Part shown: in pieces, positions 34,637 to 42,666 of the stretch | Layout of the letters: every line of letters begins with the position of its first letter | Position numbering within the stretch: position 1 is the stretch's first letter | NCBI RefSeq assembly: GCF_001593385.1 | Contig: NZ_LUVZ01000012.1 | Location: 186,001-250,000 of the forward strand | Source: Chryseobacterium cucumeris | GTDB lineage: Bacteria; Bacteroidota; Bacteroidia; Flavobacteriales; Weeksellaceae | Direction of reading: 5' to 3' | DNA length: 64,000 nt | The notes under the pieces: model-generated | Told to the model about the DNA's origin: nothing | The model's database searches: none | The model's input: only the letters and a program-made list of their open reading frames with translations | Translations under genes and position numbers: made by a program

Positions 34637-37228
34637 ATGGCAAAAACGAAGAAGGAAACTCCATTAATGACTCAGTACAATACCATCAAGGGTAAATATC
34701 CGGATGCGCTATTGCTTTTCAGGGTAGGGGACTTTTATGAAACTTTTGGGCAGGATGCTGTGAAAACATCCCAGATCTTAGGAATTGTCCTTACCAAAAG
34801 AAATAATGGAGAAGGCAGTGTAGAACTTGCAGGATTTCCACACCATTCAATAGACTCTTATCTTCCAAAACTGGTAAGAGCGGGAATGAGAGTTGCGATC
34901 TGTGATCAGCTGGAAGATCCGAAAATGGTGAAAGGAATTGTAAAACGTGGTGTTACTGAACTGGTTACGCCTGGTGTTACTTTCAATGACCAGGTTTTGA
35001 ATTCCAAAAAGAATAACTTCCTGCTTTCATTACACAAGGAAAAAGAGAAGTACGGAATTGCTTTAGTTGATATTTCCACAGGAGAGTTTCTGGTAAGCGA
35101 AGGAAACCTGGAAAAGCTTTTACACATTGTAAATACCTTTGATCCGAGTGAGATTATTTTCCAGAGAAGTACACAGATTCCAGAACAGATTAAAAATAAA
35201 AATGCCTTTAAGCTTGAAGACTGGGCCTTCCAATATAATTTTGCCTATGAAAAATTAACAAATCACTTTAAAACCAATTCTTTAAAAGGTTTTGGAGTGG
35301 AAGGTCTTCCGCTGGCCATTACAGCAGCAGGAGCTATTTTTGCTTATCTTGTAGAAGATACCCATCATAATCTGCTGGCTCATATTACGAAACTGCAGAT
35401 CATTCCGCAGGAAGATTATCTGATGATGGATAATTTTACCCTGAGAAACCTTGAAATTGTTTATCCAAGCAATCCACAGGGAAAATCTCTGCTTGATATC
35501 ATTGATAAAACATCTACTCCGATGGGAGGAAGATTGTTGAGAAGAAGAATTATTCTTCCTTTAAAATCTGTGGATGAGATCATGAGAAGACTATCTCTGA
35601 TTGATTTCTTAAATGAAAACGATGCACTGAAATATGAAATCTGCCAGCTTCTGAAATCCATTTCTGATCTTGACCGGTTGATGGGAAAACTGGCTGCAGA
35701 AAAAATTTCACCTAAAGAACTGGGATATTTACGTCAGAGTTTAATTAATATTCATAAAATCAAAGCTTTATTGCATCCTCATGCAGCTGTTTTGGAGTGG
35801 TTAGAGCCTTTATTTGATCTGGAAGAACTGATTAAATTTTTGCAAAATCACCTTAATGAAGAACTGCCGGTAAGTATTGCGAAAGGAAATATCATTAAAG
35901 AAGGAGTTTCAGAAGAGCTTGACAGACTGAGAAATCTTCAGAGTAAAGGACGTGGTTTCCTGGATGAAATGTGTCAGAGGGAAATTGAAAGAACTGGGAT
36001 TACCAGCCTTAAAATTGATTTTAACAACGTTTTCGGATATTATATTGAAGTCCGAAATACCCATAAAGATAAAGTTCCGGATGACTGGGTAAGAAAGCAA
36101 ACCTTAGTGAATGCTGAAAGATACATTACCGAAGAGCTGAAAGAATACGAAAACCAAATCCTTGGCGCCGAAGAAAAAATAGGCGTTCTGGAAACATCCC
36201 TGTACAGAAATGTATGTGGGGAAACAATGGTTTATATTGATCAGATCCAGGGGAATTCCAATATCATTGCCCAACTTGATGTGGCTGCAGGATTGTCTGA
36301 ACTTGCTGTATCTGAGAGTTATACAAAGCCCGTTTTGAATGACGGTTATGCTATCGATTTAAAAGAAGCAAGACACCCGATCATTGAAAATGCACTTCCG
36401 TTAGGAGAAAAATATATCCCGAATGATATCTTCCTGGATAAGGATTCGCAGCAGATTATTATGGTAACAGGGCCTAACATGGCCGGTAAATCGGCAATTC
36501 TGCGTCAGACGGCTATTGTATGTCTTTTGGCACAGATTGGAAGTTTTGTCCCTGCAAAACATGCGGAGATCGGGATGCTGGATAAAATCTTTACAAGGGT
36601 AGGAGCTACCGATAATATTTCTGCCGGAGAATCTACTTTCATGGTAGAAATGAACGAGGCAGCCAATATTCTGAACAATATTTCAGAACGAAGCCTGATC
36701 TTATTAGATGAAATCGGCCGTGGAACTTCTACTTATGACGGAGTTTCTATTGCATGGGCGATTGCAGAATATCTTCATCAGCATCCAACGCAGGCAAAAA
36801 CATTATTTGCTACGCACTATCACGAATTGAACGAAATGACCGTCAATTTCGAAAGGGTGAAAAATTTCCACGTTTCTATTCAGGAAAACAAAGGAAATAT
36901 CATTTTCCTGAGAAAGCTTGTTCCGGGCGGAAGCGAACACAGTTTCGGTATCCACGTTGCAAAACTGGCCGGAATGCCTGTCAAAGTGGTAAACAGGGCC
37001 AATGAAATTCTTAAAACACTTGAAGCGAGCAGAACTCAGGGAAGTGGAAGTACTTCAGAAAGCATTAAAAGAGTGACAGAAGAAAATATGCAGCTTTCTT
37101 TCTTCCAATTGGATGATCCTGTTCTTGAGAATATCCGGGAAGAACTGACGAAAATAGATATCAATACTTTAACACCTATTGAAGCTTTGATGAAGCTGAA
37201 TGCGATAAAAAAAATGATTGGAGGTTAA
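34637..37228 (+). CDS. mutS: DNA mismatch repair protein MutS
   Basis: MutS recognises mismatches and small loops and recruits MutL. The 863-aa protein has the mismatch-binding domain with the Phe-x-Glu motif GDFYETFG near residue 35, connector and lever domains, a clamp, and the ATPase with Walker A GPNMAGKS (612-619), then STFMVEMNEAANIL, DEIGRGTSTYDG and ATHYHELNEM. The C-terminal helix-turn-helix is present. A TAAATTTG -7 box lies at 34613-34620. mutL is not in the window. The stop is part of a terminator. Confidence 0.98.
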   Translation: MAKTKKETPLMTQYNTIKGKYPDALLLFRVGDFYETFGQDAVKTSQILGIVLTKRNNGEGSVELAGFPHHSIDSYLPKLVRAGMRVAICDQLEDPKMVKGIVKRGVTELVTPGVTFNDQVLNSKKNNFLLSLHKEKEKYGIALVDISTGEFLVSEGNLEKLLHIVNTFDPSEIIFQRSTQIPEQIKNKNAFKLEDWAFQYNFAYEKLTNHFKTNSLKGFGVEGLPLAITAAGAIFAYLVEDTHHNLLAHITKLQIIPQEDYLMMDNFTLRNLEIVYPSNPQGKSLLDIIDKTSTPMGGRLLRRRIILPLKSVDEIMRRLSLIDFLNENDALKYEICQLLKSISDLDRLMGKLAAEKISPKELGYLRQSLINIHKIKALLHPHAAVLEWLEPLFDLEELIKFLQNHLNEELPVSIAKGNIIKEGVSEELDRLRNLQSKGRGFLDEMCQREIERTGITSLKIDFNNVFGYYIEVRNTHKDKVPDDWVRKQTLVNAERYITEELKEYENQILGAEEKIGVLETSLYRNVCGETMVYIDQIQGNSNIIAQLDVAAGLSELAVSESYTKPVLNDGYAIDLKEARHPIIENALPLGEKYIPNDIFLDKDSQQIIMVTGPNMAGKSAILRQTAIVCLLAQIGSFVPAKHAEIGMLDKIFTRVGATDNISAGESTFMVEMNEAANILNNISERSLILLDEIGRGTSTYDGVSIAWAIAEYLHQHPTQAKTLFATHYHELNEMTVNFERVKNFHVSIQENKGNIIFLRKLVPGGSEHSFGIHVAKLAGMPVKVVNRANEILKTLEASRTQGSGSTSESIKRVTEENMQLSFFQLDDPVLENIREELTKIDINTLTPIEALMKLNAIKKMIGG

Positions 37229-37243
37229 TCCAATCATTTTTTT
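37213..37243. terminator. terminator overlapping the mutS stop
   Basis: AATGATTGGA and TCCAATCATT are exact 10-bp arms around GGTTAA, with T7 after; the reverse strand also ends in a T-run. It serves mutS and the convergent peptide gene at 37258. Confidence 0.85.
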
Positions 37244-37257
37244 ACAGTTGTTTTGTG

Positions 37258-37425
37258 TTAGCAGCAGAATCCATCCTGCATCCCGGGAACACCATATCGT
37301 TCTTCTCCGGTATGAGGATCTGTACAGCTGATTACTCTTGGGCATACTGGCCTGTTTGCTCCGCCGCTGATTTCTTTCAGCTCAATTTTACTCAATTTTC
37401 TTTTCTGATTTTTTAAATTTTTCAT
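37258..37425 (-). CDS. GG-leader Cys-Cys-terminal small peptide (bacteriocin-like), paralogue 1
   Basis: The peptide is 55 aa (start ATG 37425, stop 37258). The leader MKNLKNQKRKLSKIELKEISGG matches the class of Chryseobacterium bacteriocin-like peptides with an LxxxELKxISGG cleavage-type motif. The core has C28, C34 and ends GFC54C55. It shares this layout with the two peptides downstream in the same direction. No maturation enzyme or peptidase-transporter is nearby, so secretion and modification are unknown. It shares the bidirectional terminator with mutS. Confidence 0.7.
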   Translation of the reverse strand: MKNLKNQKRKLSKIELKEISGGANRPVCPRVISCTDPHTGEERYGVPGMQDGFCC

Positions 37426-37526
37426 AATAATTTTAATTTGGTAAAAGCTAATTTACAAGTTATTTTATTATGTTCAAAATATTGTGAGTCAAATTGTTAA
37501 CTTTTCAAATCGAAAATCTATTTTAT

Positions 37527-37553
37527 AAAAAAAGATTGAGGGCTGCCTCAATC
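37527..37553 (-). terminator. terminator of the two-peptide transcript
   Basis: GATTGAGG and CCTCAATC are exact arms with a 4-nt loop; on the minus strand TTTTTTTATA follows. It separates the peptide gene at 37583 from the one at 37258, so these are separate transcripts. Confidence 0.75.
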
Positions 37554-37582
37554 CTTATTGATCTAACAAAGTGTATGTGATC

Positions 37583-37738
37583 CTAACAGCAATAGCCATT
37601 TTTGTCACCAGCACCTAGCTGCCATTCTTCAAATTCGCCTCTGCGGCAGAATCCATCCCAGCATACTCTGCCACTTCCTGTAATTTCTTTTAACTCACTT
37701 TTTGTCAGTTTTCTTTTTTGAATGTTTGATTTTTTCAT
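37583..37738 (-). CDS. GG-leader Cys-Cys-terminal small peptide (bacteriocin-like), paralogue 2
   Basis: The peptide is 51 aa from ATG 37738 (MKKSNIQKRKLTKSELKEITG). After the GSG it has VC26WDGFC31R and ends NGYC50C51. The pattern C-x4-C ... CC is shared with paralogue 3 (CWEGLCR ... GFCC), and is close to paralogue 1. A longer in-frame start at 37786 is unlikely because it lies inside the previous gene's end. There is no terminator between this gene and paralogue 3 upstream, so both are probably one message. Confidence 0.75.
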   Translation of the reverse strand: MKKSNIQKRKLTKSELKEITGSGRVCWDGFCRRGEFEEWQLGAGDKNGYCC

Positions 37739-37776
37739 GATGATTTGATTTTGGTTATTGTTTTTAGTGTATTGGA

Positions 37777-37938
37777 TTAGCAGCAAAATCCGGTGCTGTC
37801 TAAAGGTCCTATGGTATATTCATCATCTGTTCCTCTTACCCTGCAAAGGCCTTCCCAGCATATCCCTGGTCCATTTCCTCCTGTAATGTTTTTCAATGCC
37901 TTTTTAGTCAGTTTTTTCTGATTGTTTGATTTTTTCAT
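37777..37938 (-). CDS. GG-leader Cys-Cys-terminal small peptide (bacteriocin-like), paralogue 3
   Basis: The peptide is 53 aa from ATG 37938 (MKKSNNQKKLTKKALKNITGG). The core has C27WEGLC32R and ends GFC52C53. It is nearly the same design as paralogue 2, indicating recent tandem duplication. A TATATTTG -7 box lies at 37962-37969 on the coding strand. It is the first gene of the two-gene transcript that ends at the hairpin 37527. Confidence 0.75.
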   Translation of the reverse strand: MKKSNNQKKLTKKALKNITGGNGPGICWEGLCRVRGTDDEYTIGPLDSTGFCC

Positions 37939-38020
37939 GGTATTTTTAGTTTGATTCAAATCAAATATATAAAAATCATCTATATAATTCTAATGCTTGT
38001 GAAAAAATTAACATATCTGC

Positions 38021-38050
38021 AAAAAAAAAGAGCCTTGTCGGCTCTCTTTA
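38021..38050 (-). terminator. terminator of the lipoprotein gene
   Basis: On the minus strand AGAGCC and GGCTCT pair around GACAA and nine T follow. It lies directly after the lipoprotein stop (38051). Confidence 0.85.
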
Positions 38051-38896
38051 TTATAAATGATTGTATTCATAGGTAATCAATTCACTATTCGTTACCCCCG
38101 CTCCTGTCTTATTATAGTATGTTTTGACATTTTTTGTTGGGTATCCGCTGTTATTATATTCGTAAGTGGATTTAAAGATTGTCCACTCAGCACTTCCTGC
38201 TCCATCGTTATAATTAAGAACATAATTATAACTTAGTATATTGTGTGCAGACCCGCTTTCATCTTCGGTATCAATAATTTTTAAAAAACCTGTTATATTC
38301 TTGAAAGGTACATTCTTGGTATCATATACAATAGGCTGTAAAGCACCTGTTCCACTATAAAAACCTCCTGTATTATTAGGTACGGATGCTGTTTCTGTCC
38401 AGCTGCTAAGCGAACCATCAGCATTTAATGTTGCGGTTTTGCTGCCTGTTCTTATAGACGAAGATCCGGTAAAGTTTGCCGTATAGGTAATTTTTACACT
38501 ATTACCTGAAAGATAATTATAATTGGTTTCCACTGTAGAAACCTTTCCGGAAGAAAGGGAAGTTTCACTATATACTTTTTTGCTCAATCTGCTGCTTCCA
38601 TCATAAGTATATGTCGTTTTATAGCTTGTGCTTGAACCCGTTGTTACCTGCTGGGTAATCAAATCTCCCGAATAGCTGAAAAGAGTAACTTCACCAGTGC
38701 TGATGTTTTTAATCTGGGAAATTTTTGAACCATTGTAGGTAAACGTTGATGTATCTCCGTCAGCAACCATTTTGGTTACTAAAACCGGGCTGTTATCATT
38801 ATTATTACCGTTGTTGTTAGATGATGTATCATCATCGCTGCTGCTTGTACATGATGCCAAAAAGAAAACTGGCAATAGTAAATAAAATTTTTTCAT
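38051..38896 (-). CDS. Thr/Ser-rich lipoprotein with YD/RHS-like repeats
   Basis: The protein is 281 aa. The signal ends FFLASC (Cys16), followed by a Ser/Asp/Asn low-complexity linker (residues ~17-37), as in many outer-membrane or surface lipoproteins of Bacteroidota. The rest is beta-rich with repeated YTYDGSSRLSKK-, FTYNGSKISQI- and YEYNNSGYPTKN-like units that resemble RHS/YD repeats. No enzyme signature is seen. It lies upstream of the peptide genes but with its own terminator, so they are separate transcripts. Confidence 0.75.
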   Translation of the reverse strand: MKKFYLLLPVFFLASCTSSSDDDTSSNNNGNNNDNSPVLVTKMVADGDTSTFTYNGSKISQIKNISTGEVTLFSYSGDLITQQVTTGSSTSYKTTYTYDGSSRLSKKVYSETSLSSGKVSTVETNYNYLSGNSVKITYTANFTGSSSIRTGSKTATLNADGSLSSWTETASVPNNTGGFYSGTGALQPIVYDTKNVPFKNITGFLKIIDTEDESGSAHNILSYNYVLNYNDGAGSAEWTIFKSTYEYNNSGYPTKNVKTYYNKTGAGVTNSELITYEYNHL

Positions 38897-39032
38897 GATT
38901 TTGATTTAACGATGTAAAAATATCAAAAAAATGAATTAATGGCCAAATAAATAGGATTTTTTAAAAAAAATGATCAATTGTATGAATTTTATTTTTGTAT
39001 ATTGTTGGATTGTAGTTGTTTGTGTCTTGATA

Positions 39033-39521
39033 ATGAAAAATATAATAAAAATATTAACCCTGTTTTTATTCTGTACGGTTTTTAAAGCTCAGCAGACAGA
39101 GGTTTCTGTAGTAAAATATGAAGATATCGAGAAGAGAATTCAGCAGGAAAAAGATAAATTGCTTGTGGTCAACTTCTGGTCTACAACCTGTGGTCCATGC
39201 GTAAAAGAACTTCCTCATTTTATGGAGGTAAATAGTAAGTATGCAGATAATGAGAAGTATAAGATGATTCTGGTCTCGTTGGACAGACTGGCGGATCAAG
39301 AAAGAGTCTTGAAATTTATTAAAAATAAAAATCTGACTGCTGAAGTACTTTTGTTAGATGATATTAAAAGGATGAACACATGGATTCCAAGATTTGAAAA
39401 AGACTGGGATGGAAATATTCCGGTAACATTGTTCTACAAAAACGGATCAAAAATCCATTTCAATGACGGTGAGATGAGCAAAGAAGATCTGGAGAAAACA
39501 ATTAAAGAAAATCTACAATAA
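39033..39521 (+). CDS. periplasmic thioredoxin-like (TlpA/ResA-type) protein
   Basis: The protein is 162 aa from ATG 39033; the longer frame from 38970 puts a second hydrophobic stretch before the signal peptide and is rejected. The signal peptide spans ~1-19 (ends FKAQ). The thioredoxin fold has the active site STTCGPCVKELP (CGPC) and the cis-Pro region IPVTLFYKNG. It probably reduces or isomerises disulfides outside the cytoplasm. The next gene, 12 nt downstream, is a related redoxin, so both are co-transcribed. Confidence 0.86.
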   Translation: MKNIIKILTLFLFCTVFKAQQTEVSVVKYEDIEKRIQQEKDKLLVVNFWSTTCGPCVKELPHFMEVNSKYADNEKYKMILVSLDRLADQERVLKFIKNKNLTAEVLLLDDIKRMNTWIPRFEKDWDGNIPVTLFYKNGSKIHFNDGEMSKEDLEKTIKENLQ

Positions 39522-39532
39522 ATAATTAAATT

Positions 39533-40189
39533 ATGAAAAATCTGAAAATTGTAATGACTGCATTCATCGTTGGGCTAGGATTACTAAGTTTTACAGCGAA
39601 AGATGATGATAAAAATATAAGACAGAAAGAGAATATTTTATTTGTAAAAGGCTATGAAGTAGGGGACGAAGCTACCGATTTTAAGCTTAAAAATATCGAC
39701 GGGAAAATGGTTTCCCTAAGTGATTTTAAAAGCGCAAAGGGATTCATAGTAGTATTTACTTGTAATCACTGTCCTTATGCTAAAAAATATGAGGACAGAA
39801 TCATTGAACTGGATAAAAAATATAAAACTCAAGGCTATCCGGTCATTGCCATTAATCCTAATGATCCCAACGTACAGCCCGAAGATGGCTATCAGCAGAT
39901 GATCGAAAGAGCAAAGCAGAAAGGATTTACTTTTCCTTATCTTGTAGATGAAGGGCAGAAAATTTATCCTCAATACGGTGCTACAAAGACTCCGCATGTT
40001 TTTGTGCTGAAAAAAGAAAACGGAAAGAACATCGTAAAATACATTGGTGCTATCGACAACAATTATGATAATCCGAATGATGTCTCAGAATACTATGCTC
40101 AGGATGCCGTAAATGCTCTGATCAAAGGAGAACCTGTAAAAATGACTAAAACAGTAGCCATCGGATGTACAATCAAAGTAAAGAAATAA
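39533..40189 (+). CDS. redoxin-domain (AhpC/TSA-like) secreted protein
   Basis: The protein is 218 aa. It has a signal peptide (ends LLSFTAKD) followed by a thioredoxin-like domain. The active site is VVFTCNHCPYAKKYEDRI: C-x2-C with Asn-His between, the pattern of the CNHCP redoxin family. A C-terminal Cys (AIGCTIKVKK) could serve as resolving residue. The substrate is unknown; it is probably a peroxidase or disulfide reductase. It forms a pair with the thioredoxin at 39033 and ends before the terminator at 40216. Confidence 0.85.
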   Translation: MKNLKIVMTAFIVGLGLLSFTAKDDDKNIRQKENILFVKGYEVGDEATDFKLKNIDGKMVSLSDFKSAKGFIVVFTCNHCPYAKKYEDRIIELDKKYKTQGYPVIAINPNDPNVQPEDGYQQMIERAKQKGFTFPYLVDEGQKIYPQYGATKTPHVFVLKKENGKNIVKYIGAIDNNYDNPNDVSEYYAQDAVNALIKGEPVKMTKTVAIGCTIKVKK

Positions 40190-40215
40190 TATATTTGTCT
40201 TTATAAAATGATAAG

Positions 40216-40243
40216 ATCGGTGTTCTTAGAATGCCGATTTTTT
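40216..40243 (+). terminator. terminator after the redoxin pair
   Basis: ATCGGTGTTC and GAATGCCGAT pair (two G-U) around TTA, followed by TTTTTTAT. Confidence 0.7.
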
Positions 40244-40264
40244 ATGCCTTAAACTCAATTTAAA

Positions 40265-40660
40265 ATGAAATTCCAGTTCAGCCTGAAGTATCTGCTTCTC
40301 TCCGTATTTATATTTCTTGCAGAAGTGTTGATTGCCACCAAACTAAGTGATATTTTCTTTGTGAGAGCTTATCTTGGGGATGTAATTGTGGTTATGCTTC
40401 TTTACACGTTTGTAAAAAGTTTCGTAAAAGTAAATGATCAGAAACTGATTATGGGAATTCTTATTTTTTCATGGATGGTAGAATTTGCACAGTATTTCAA
40501 TATTGCAGAAAAACTAGGCTTCCGTCCTGGAAGCCTGATGTATATTGTCATTGGAAATTCTTTCTCATGGATAGATAATCTTTGCTATGCTGTAGGCTGT
40601 CTGTTGCTCTATATTTTCGTAAAAATGACAAACAGTGATGGTTTAACCTCTACTCCCTAA
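40265..40660 (+). CDS. DUF2809 membrane protein
   Basis: The protein is 131 aa with four membrane helices (about 8-24, 35-53, 58-75 and 100-120). The motif RAYLGDVIVVMLLY and the phrase WMVEFAQYFN...LGFRPGSLMYIVIGNSFSWIDNLCYAVGC are typical of DUF2809 proteins. The function is unknown. It follows the redoxin pair after a terminator, so it may have its own promoter. The C-terminus has a short polar tail. Confidence 0.83.
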   Translation: MKFQFSLKYLLLSVFIFLAEVLIATKLSDIFFVRAYLGDVIVVMLLYTFVKSFVKVNDQKLIMGILIFSWMVEFAQYFNIAEKLGFRPGSLMYIVIGNSFSWIDNLCYAVGCLLLYIFVKMTNSDGLTSTP

Positions 40661-40685
40661 TCCCTGCCACCTAAAAACCTTTTCT

Positions 40686-41606
40686 CTATCTTCCAAAACT
40701 GTCATATTTATCTTCCGCATATTTGGTAAAACGGTTCAGTAAAGCCACATTTTCCTTTTCCATAGGCGAAAGATCATTATCTACATTGCTCGAAACAGGA
40801 ATATACCAGTCTGTTTGCTCAAAGAAATTTCTGTAAGTTTCTTTTTTGAAGGAATAGCCATGTCTTGCAAATACTGAATTTTTGATGATCTCAAGATCCA
40901 GTTTTCTTAAGTTTTTAAGATCCTTTTCTGTCAGTTTCTGCTTGGAAGCATTCAGTTTGAAAATGGCTTCAGATGCGATACGGTTTTTAGAGGTTTTATA
41001 GCTTTCTGTTTTTCCGGTTTCTTCATCGGTGTATTTTTCAGTAAATTCTTTTGGATTTGACCAGTCTACAAGGTCAGAATCCTTATCCAGCATAAAATTC
41101 GGGTTATAGACAAACTCTTTTTTAATAAGTTTAAGCGTTTTTGAAGGTGCTTTAACCATTGTTTTATCAAAAGCATTCCACTTTCCGGTTAAGCTGTCTC
41201 CCTTTAATTTTACTTCAAATCTTCCGTCTGTTTTGTCATTGCCCGGTTCATCAAGCACAAAAGACGTTGTAGCCTCATTGAAAACACCTCTGAACGGGCG
41301 CTGATTCCCATTCACGATACTTTGTCCGTAAACACTGTCTTTGGTGATCCTGTTGATCTTTAAAGAAATTCTTTTGTAGTTACTGACATCATATTCTGAG
41401 CCATCTGTCTGATCAACCACCTTTTCCATTCCGGCAAATTCGCCGGTATAAATTCCGTAATATTCCTGGTGAACTTCAGGGACTACCGCAGAATCCTTCT
41501 TTGCAGCCAGAGAATCTTTTCCTGATTCAGTAATCTTTCCTTCTTTTTTGCAGCTTAACATAGCAACTGTAAGCAGGGAAATCAGTGTGTAATTTACAAT
41601 TTTCAT
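40686..41606 (-). CDS. YARHG-domain lipoprotein
   Basis: The protein is 306 aa. A lipobox ends VAMLSC (Cys19) and a Lys/Ser/Glu linker follows. The middle part is a beta-rich calycin-like domain (IYTGEFAGMEKVVD ... LKGDSLTGKWNAF). The C-terminus carries a YARHG domain: LRNEIFARHG-like KNSVFARHGYSFKKETYRNFFEQTDWYIP (about residues 245-275). YARHG domains are extracellular and often in surface proteins. The ATG overlaps the stop of the DUF2306 gene by 4 bp, so it is last in an operon with it. Confidence 0.83.
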   Translation of the reverse strand: MKIVNYTLISLLTVAMLSCKKEGKITESGKDSLAAKKDSAVVPEVHQEYYGIYTGEFAGMEKVVDQTDGSEYDVSNYKRISLKINRITKDSVYGQSIVNGNQRPFRGVFNEATTSFVLDEPGNDKTDGRFEVKLKGDSLTGKWNAFDKTMVKAPSKTLKLIKKEFVYNPNFMLDKDSDLVDWSNPKEFTEKYTDEETGKTESYKTSKNRIASEAIFKLNASKQKLTEKDLKNLRKLDLEIIKNSVFARHGYSFKKETYRNFFEQTDWYIPVSSNVDNDLSPMEKENVALLNRFTKYAEDKYDSFGR

Positions 41607-42241
41607 AGATGTTTTTTTGTGATTAAATATTCAATAATAAGGATGTTGGGAATCCAGCCCAGCCATGCAATGATCTGATAGAGATCCATAGGATTGGGAT
41701 GAAATAAATATACAATAATTACCTTCCACATTCTCAGGGTAATAGCAGATAAAGTAAAAGCAAAGCTACGCCACATCCATTGTTTGTGTTCTTTAAACCT
41801 TTTCTGTCTTGCCAGCTGATAGGCTTTCAATGTTGAAAACCACCATAAAAAGCCTAAAATAATAAAGGAAATCTTTGAAAAAAGGCCTCCGTTGGCAAAA
41901 ATTCCCATATAAATTCCTGAAGGCGCTGCAAAAATCAGGATGAGAAAAGTATATAGTTTTCCCATATTCCTGTGGAAATTATTGACGCCAAAATTCTTTC
42001 TGAGTAGAGCCAGAAAACCTGAAAAAAGCACAAAGATGCTCGTATAAACATGGGTATAGAAAAAATAAAGATATTCCGGTCTTTCCGATACTTCTGTCTG
42101 TTTAATCATCAGAAAGCTGACTTCAGGATTAAAAGGAATATATTCTAAGGTAATTTTCAGCATCAGCCAAAAGAAATATGCAAATCCAAGAACCAAAAGG
42201 ATTTTAAAGAAAACTGCAGTATTTCTTTTGGCGAATAGCAT
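41603..42241 (-). CDS. DUF2306 membrane protein
   Basis: The protein is 212 aa with about five membrane helices (~10-28, 52-78, 88-110, 118-140 and 150-185). Family features: the FFYTHVYTSIFVLFSGFLALL and NFHRNMGKLYTFLILIFAAPSGIYMGIFANGG segments, with conserved His residues that could bind heme or metal, and QWMWRSFAFTLSAITLRMW. The role is unknown. The stop overlaps the YARHG start (ATGA), and the start lies 1 nt after the TonB-like stop, so this is a tight operon. Confidence 0.83.
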   Translation of the reverse strand: MLFAKRNTAVFFKILLVLGFAYFFWLMLKITLEYIPFNPEVSFLMIKQTEVSERPEYLYFFYTHVYTSIFVLFSGFLALLRKNFGVNNFHRNMGKLYTFLILIFAAPSGIYMGIFANGGLFSKISFIILGFLWWFSTLKAYQLARQKRFKEHKQWMWRSFAFTLSAITLRMWKVIIVYLFHPNPMDLYQIIAWLGWIPNILIIEYLITKKHL

Positions 42242-42242
42242 T

Positions 42243-42647
42243 TTAATAATTTTTAAAAGTCATAGGAACGTTATATGTTGATTTAATGGCTTGCCCATTT
42301 TTAGTGGCGGGTTTCCATCTTTTTTTTAAAGCATTCATCACACGATCCATTTCTTTATTCAGAGCAGGGTTGTTTCCTGTTGTTGAAATAGAACTTATAC
42401 TTCCATCAGGATTAACATCAAAAGATGTTAATGATTTCGATGTACCAGATGCTTTCTCCATACAGGAAAGATCAAAGATTTTACTGATATCCTGTCTTAG
42501 GGCAGTCATTCCCCCTGGATATTCAACAGGTGTAGTAACTGTGTTTTCTGTATTATTGTCTGGATTATAAGTAGTTTCTGGCTGGTTGGTTTGTGAAAAT
42601 GCGAGTCCAAAACCAAGACACAAAGCGAAGGTTACTATTTTTTTCAT
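42243..42647 (-). CDS. small secreted protein with TonB-C-like domain
   Basis: The protein is 134 aa with a signal peptide (ends GLAFSQ). The rest, from residue ~40, resembles the C-terminal domain of energy transducers (VEYPGGMTALRQDISKIF ... TSFDVNPDGSISSIS ... KKRWKPATKNGQ... VPMTFKNY). It lacks a membrane anchor and a Pro-rich linker, so it cannot itself span the periplasm. It may be a TonB-domain decoy or a structural relative. It sits 19 nt after the hydrolase gene and 1 nt before DUF2306. Confidence 0.72.
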   Translation of the reverse strand: MKKIVTFALCLGFGLAFSQTNQPETTYNPDNNTENTVTTPVEYPGGMTALRQDISKIFDLSCMEKASGTSKSLTSFDVNPDGSISSISTTGNNPALNKEMDRVMNALKKRWKPATKNGQAIKSTYNVPMTFKNY

Positions 42648-42666
42648 GATTTATTTTGTATTCAGA

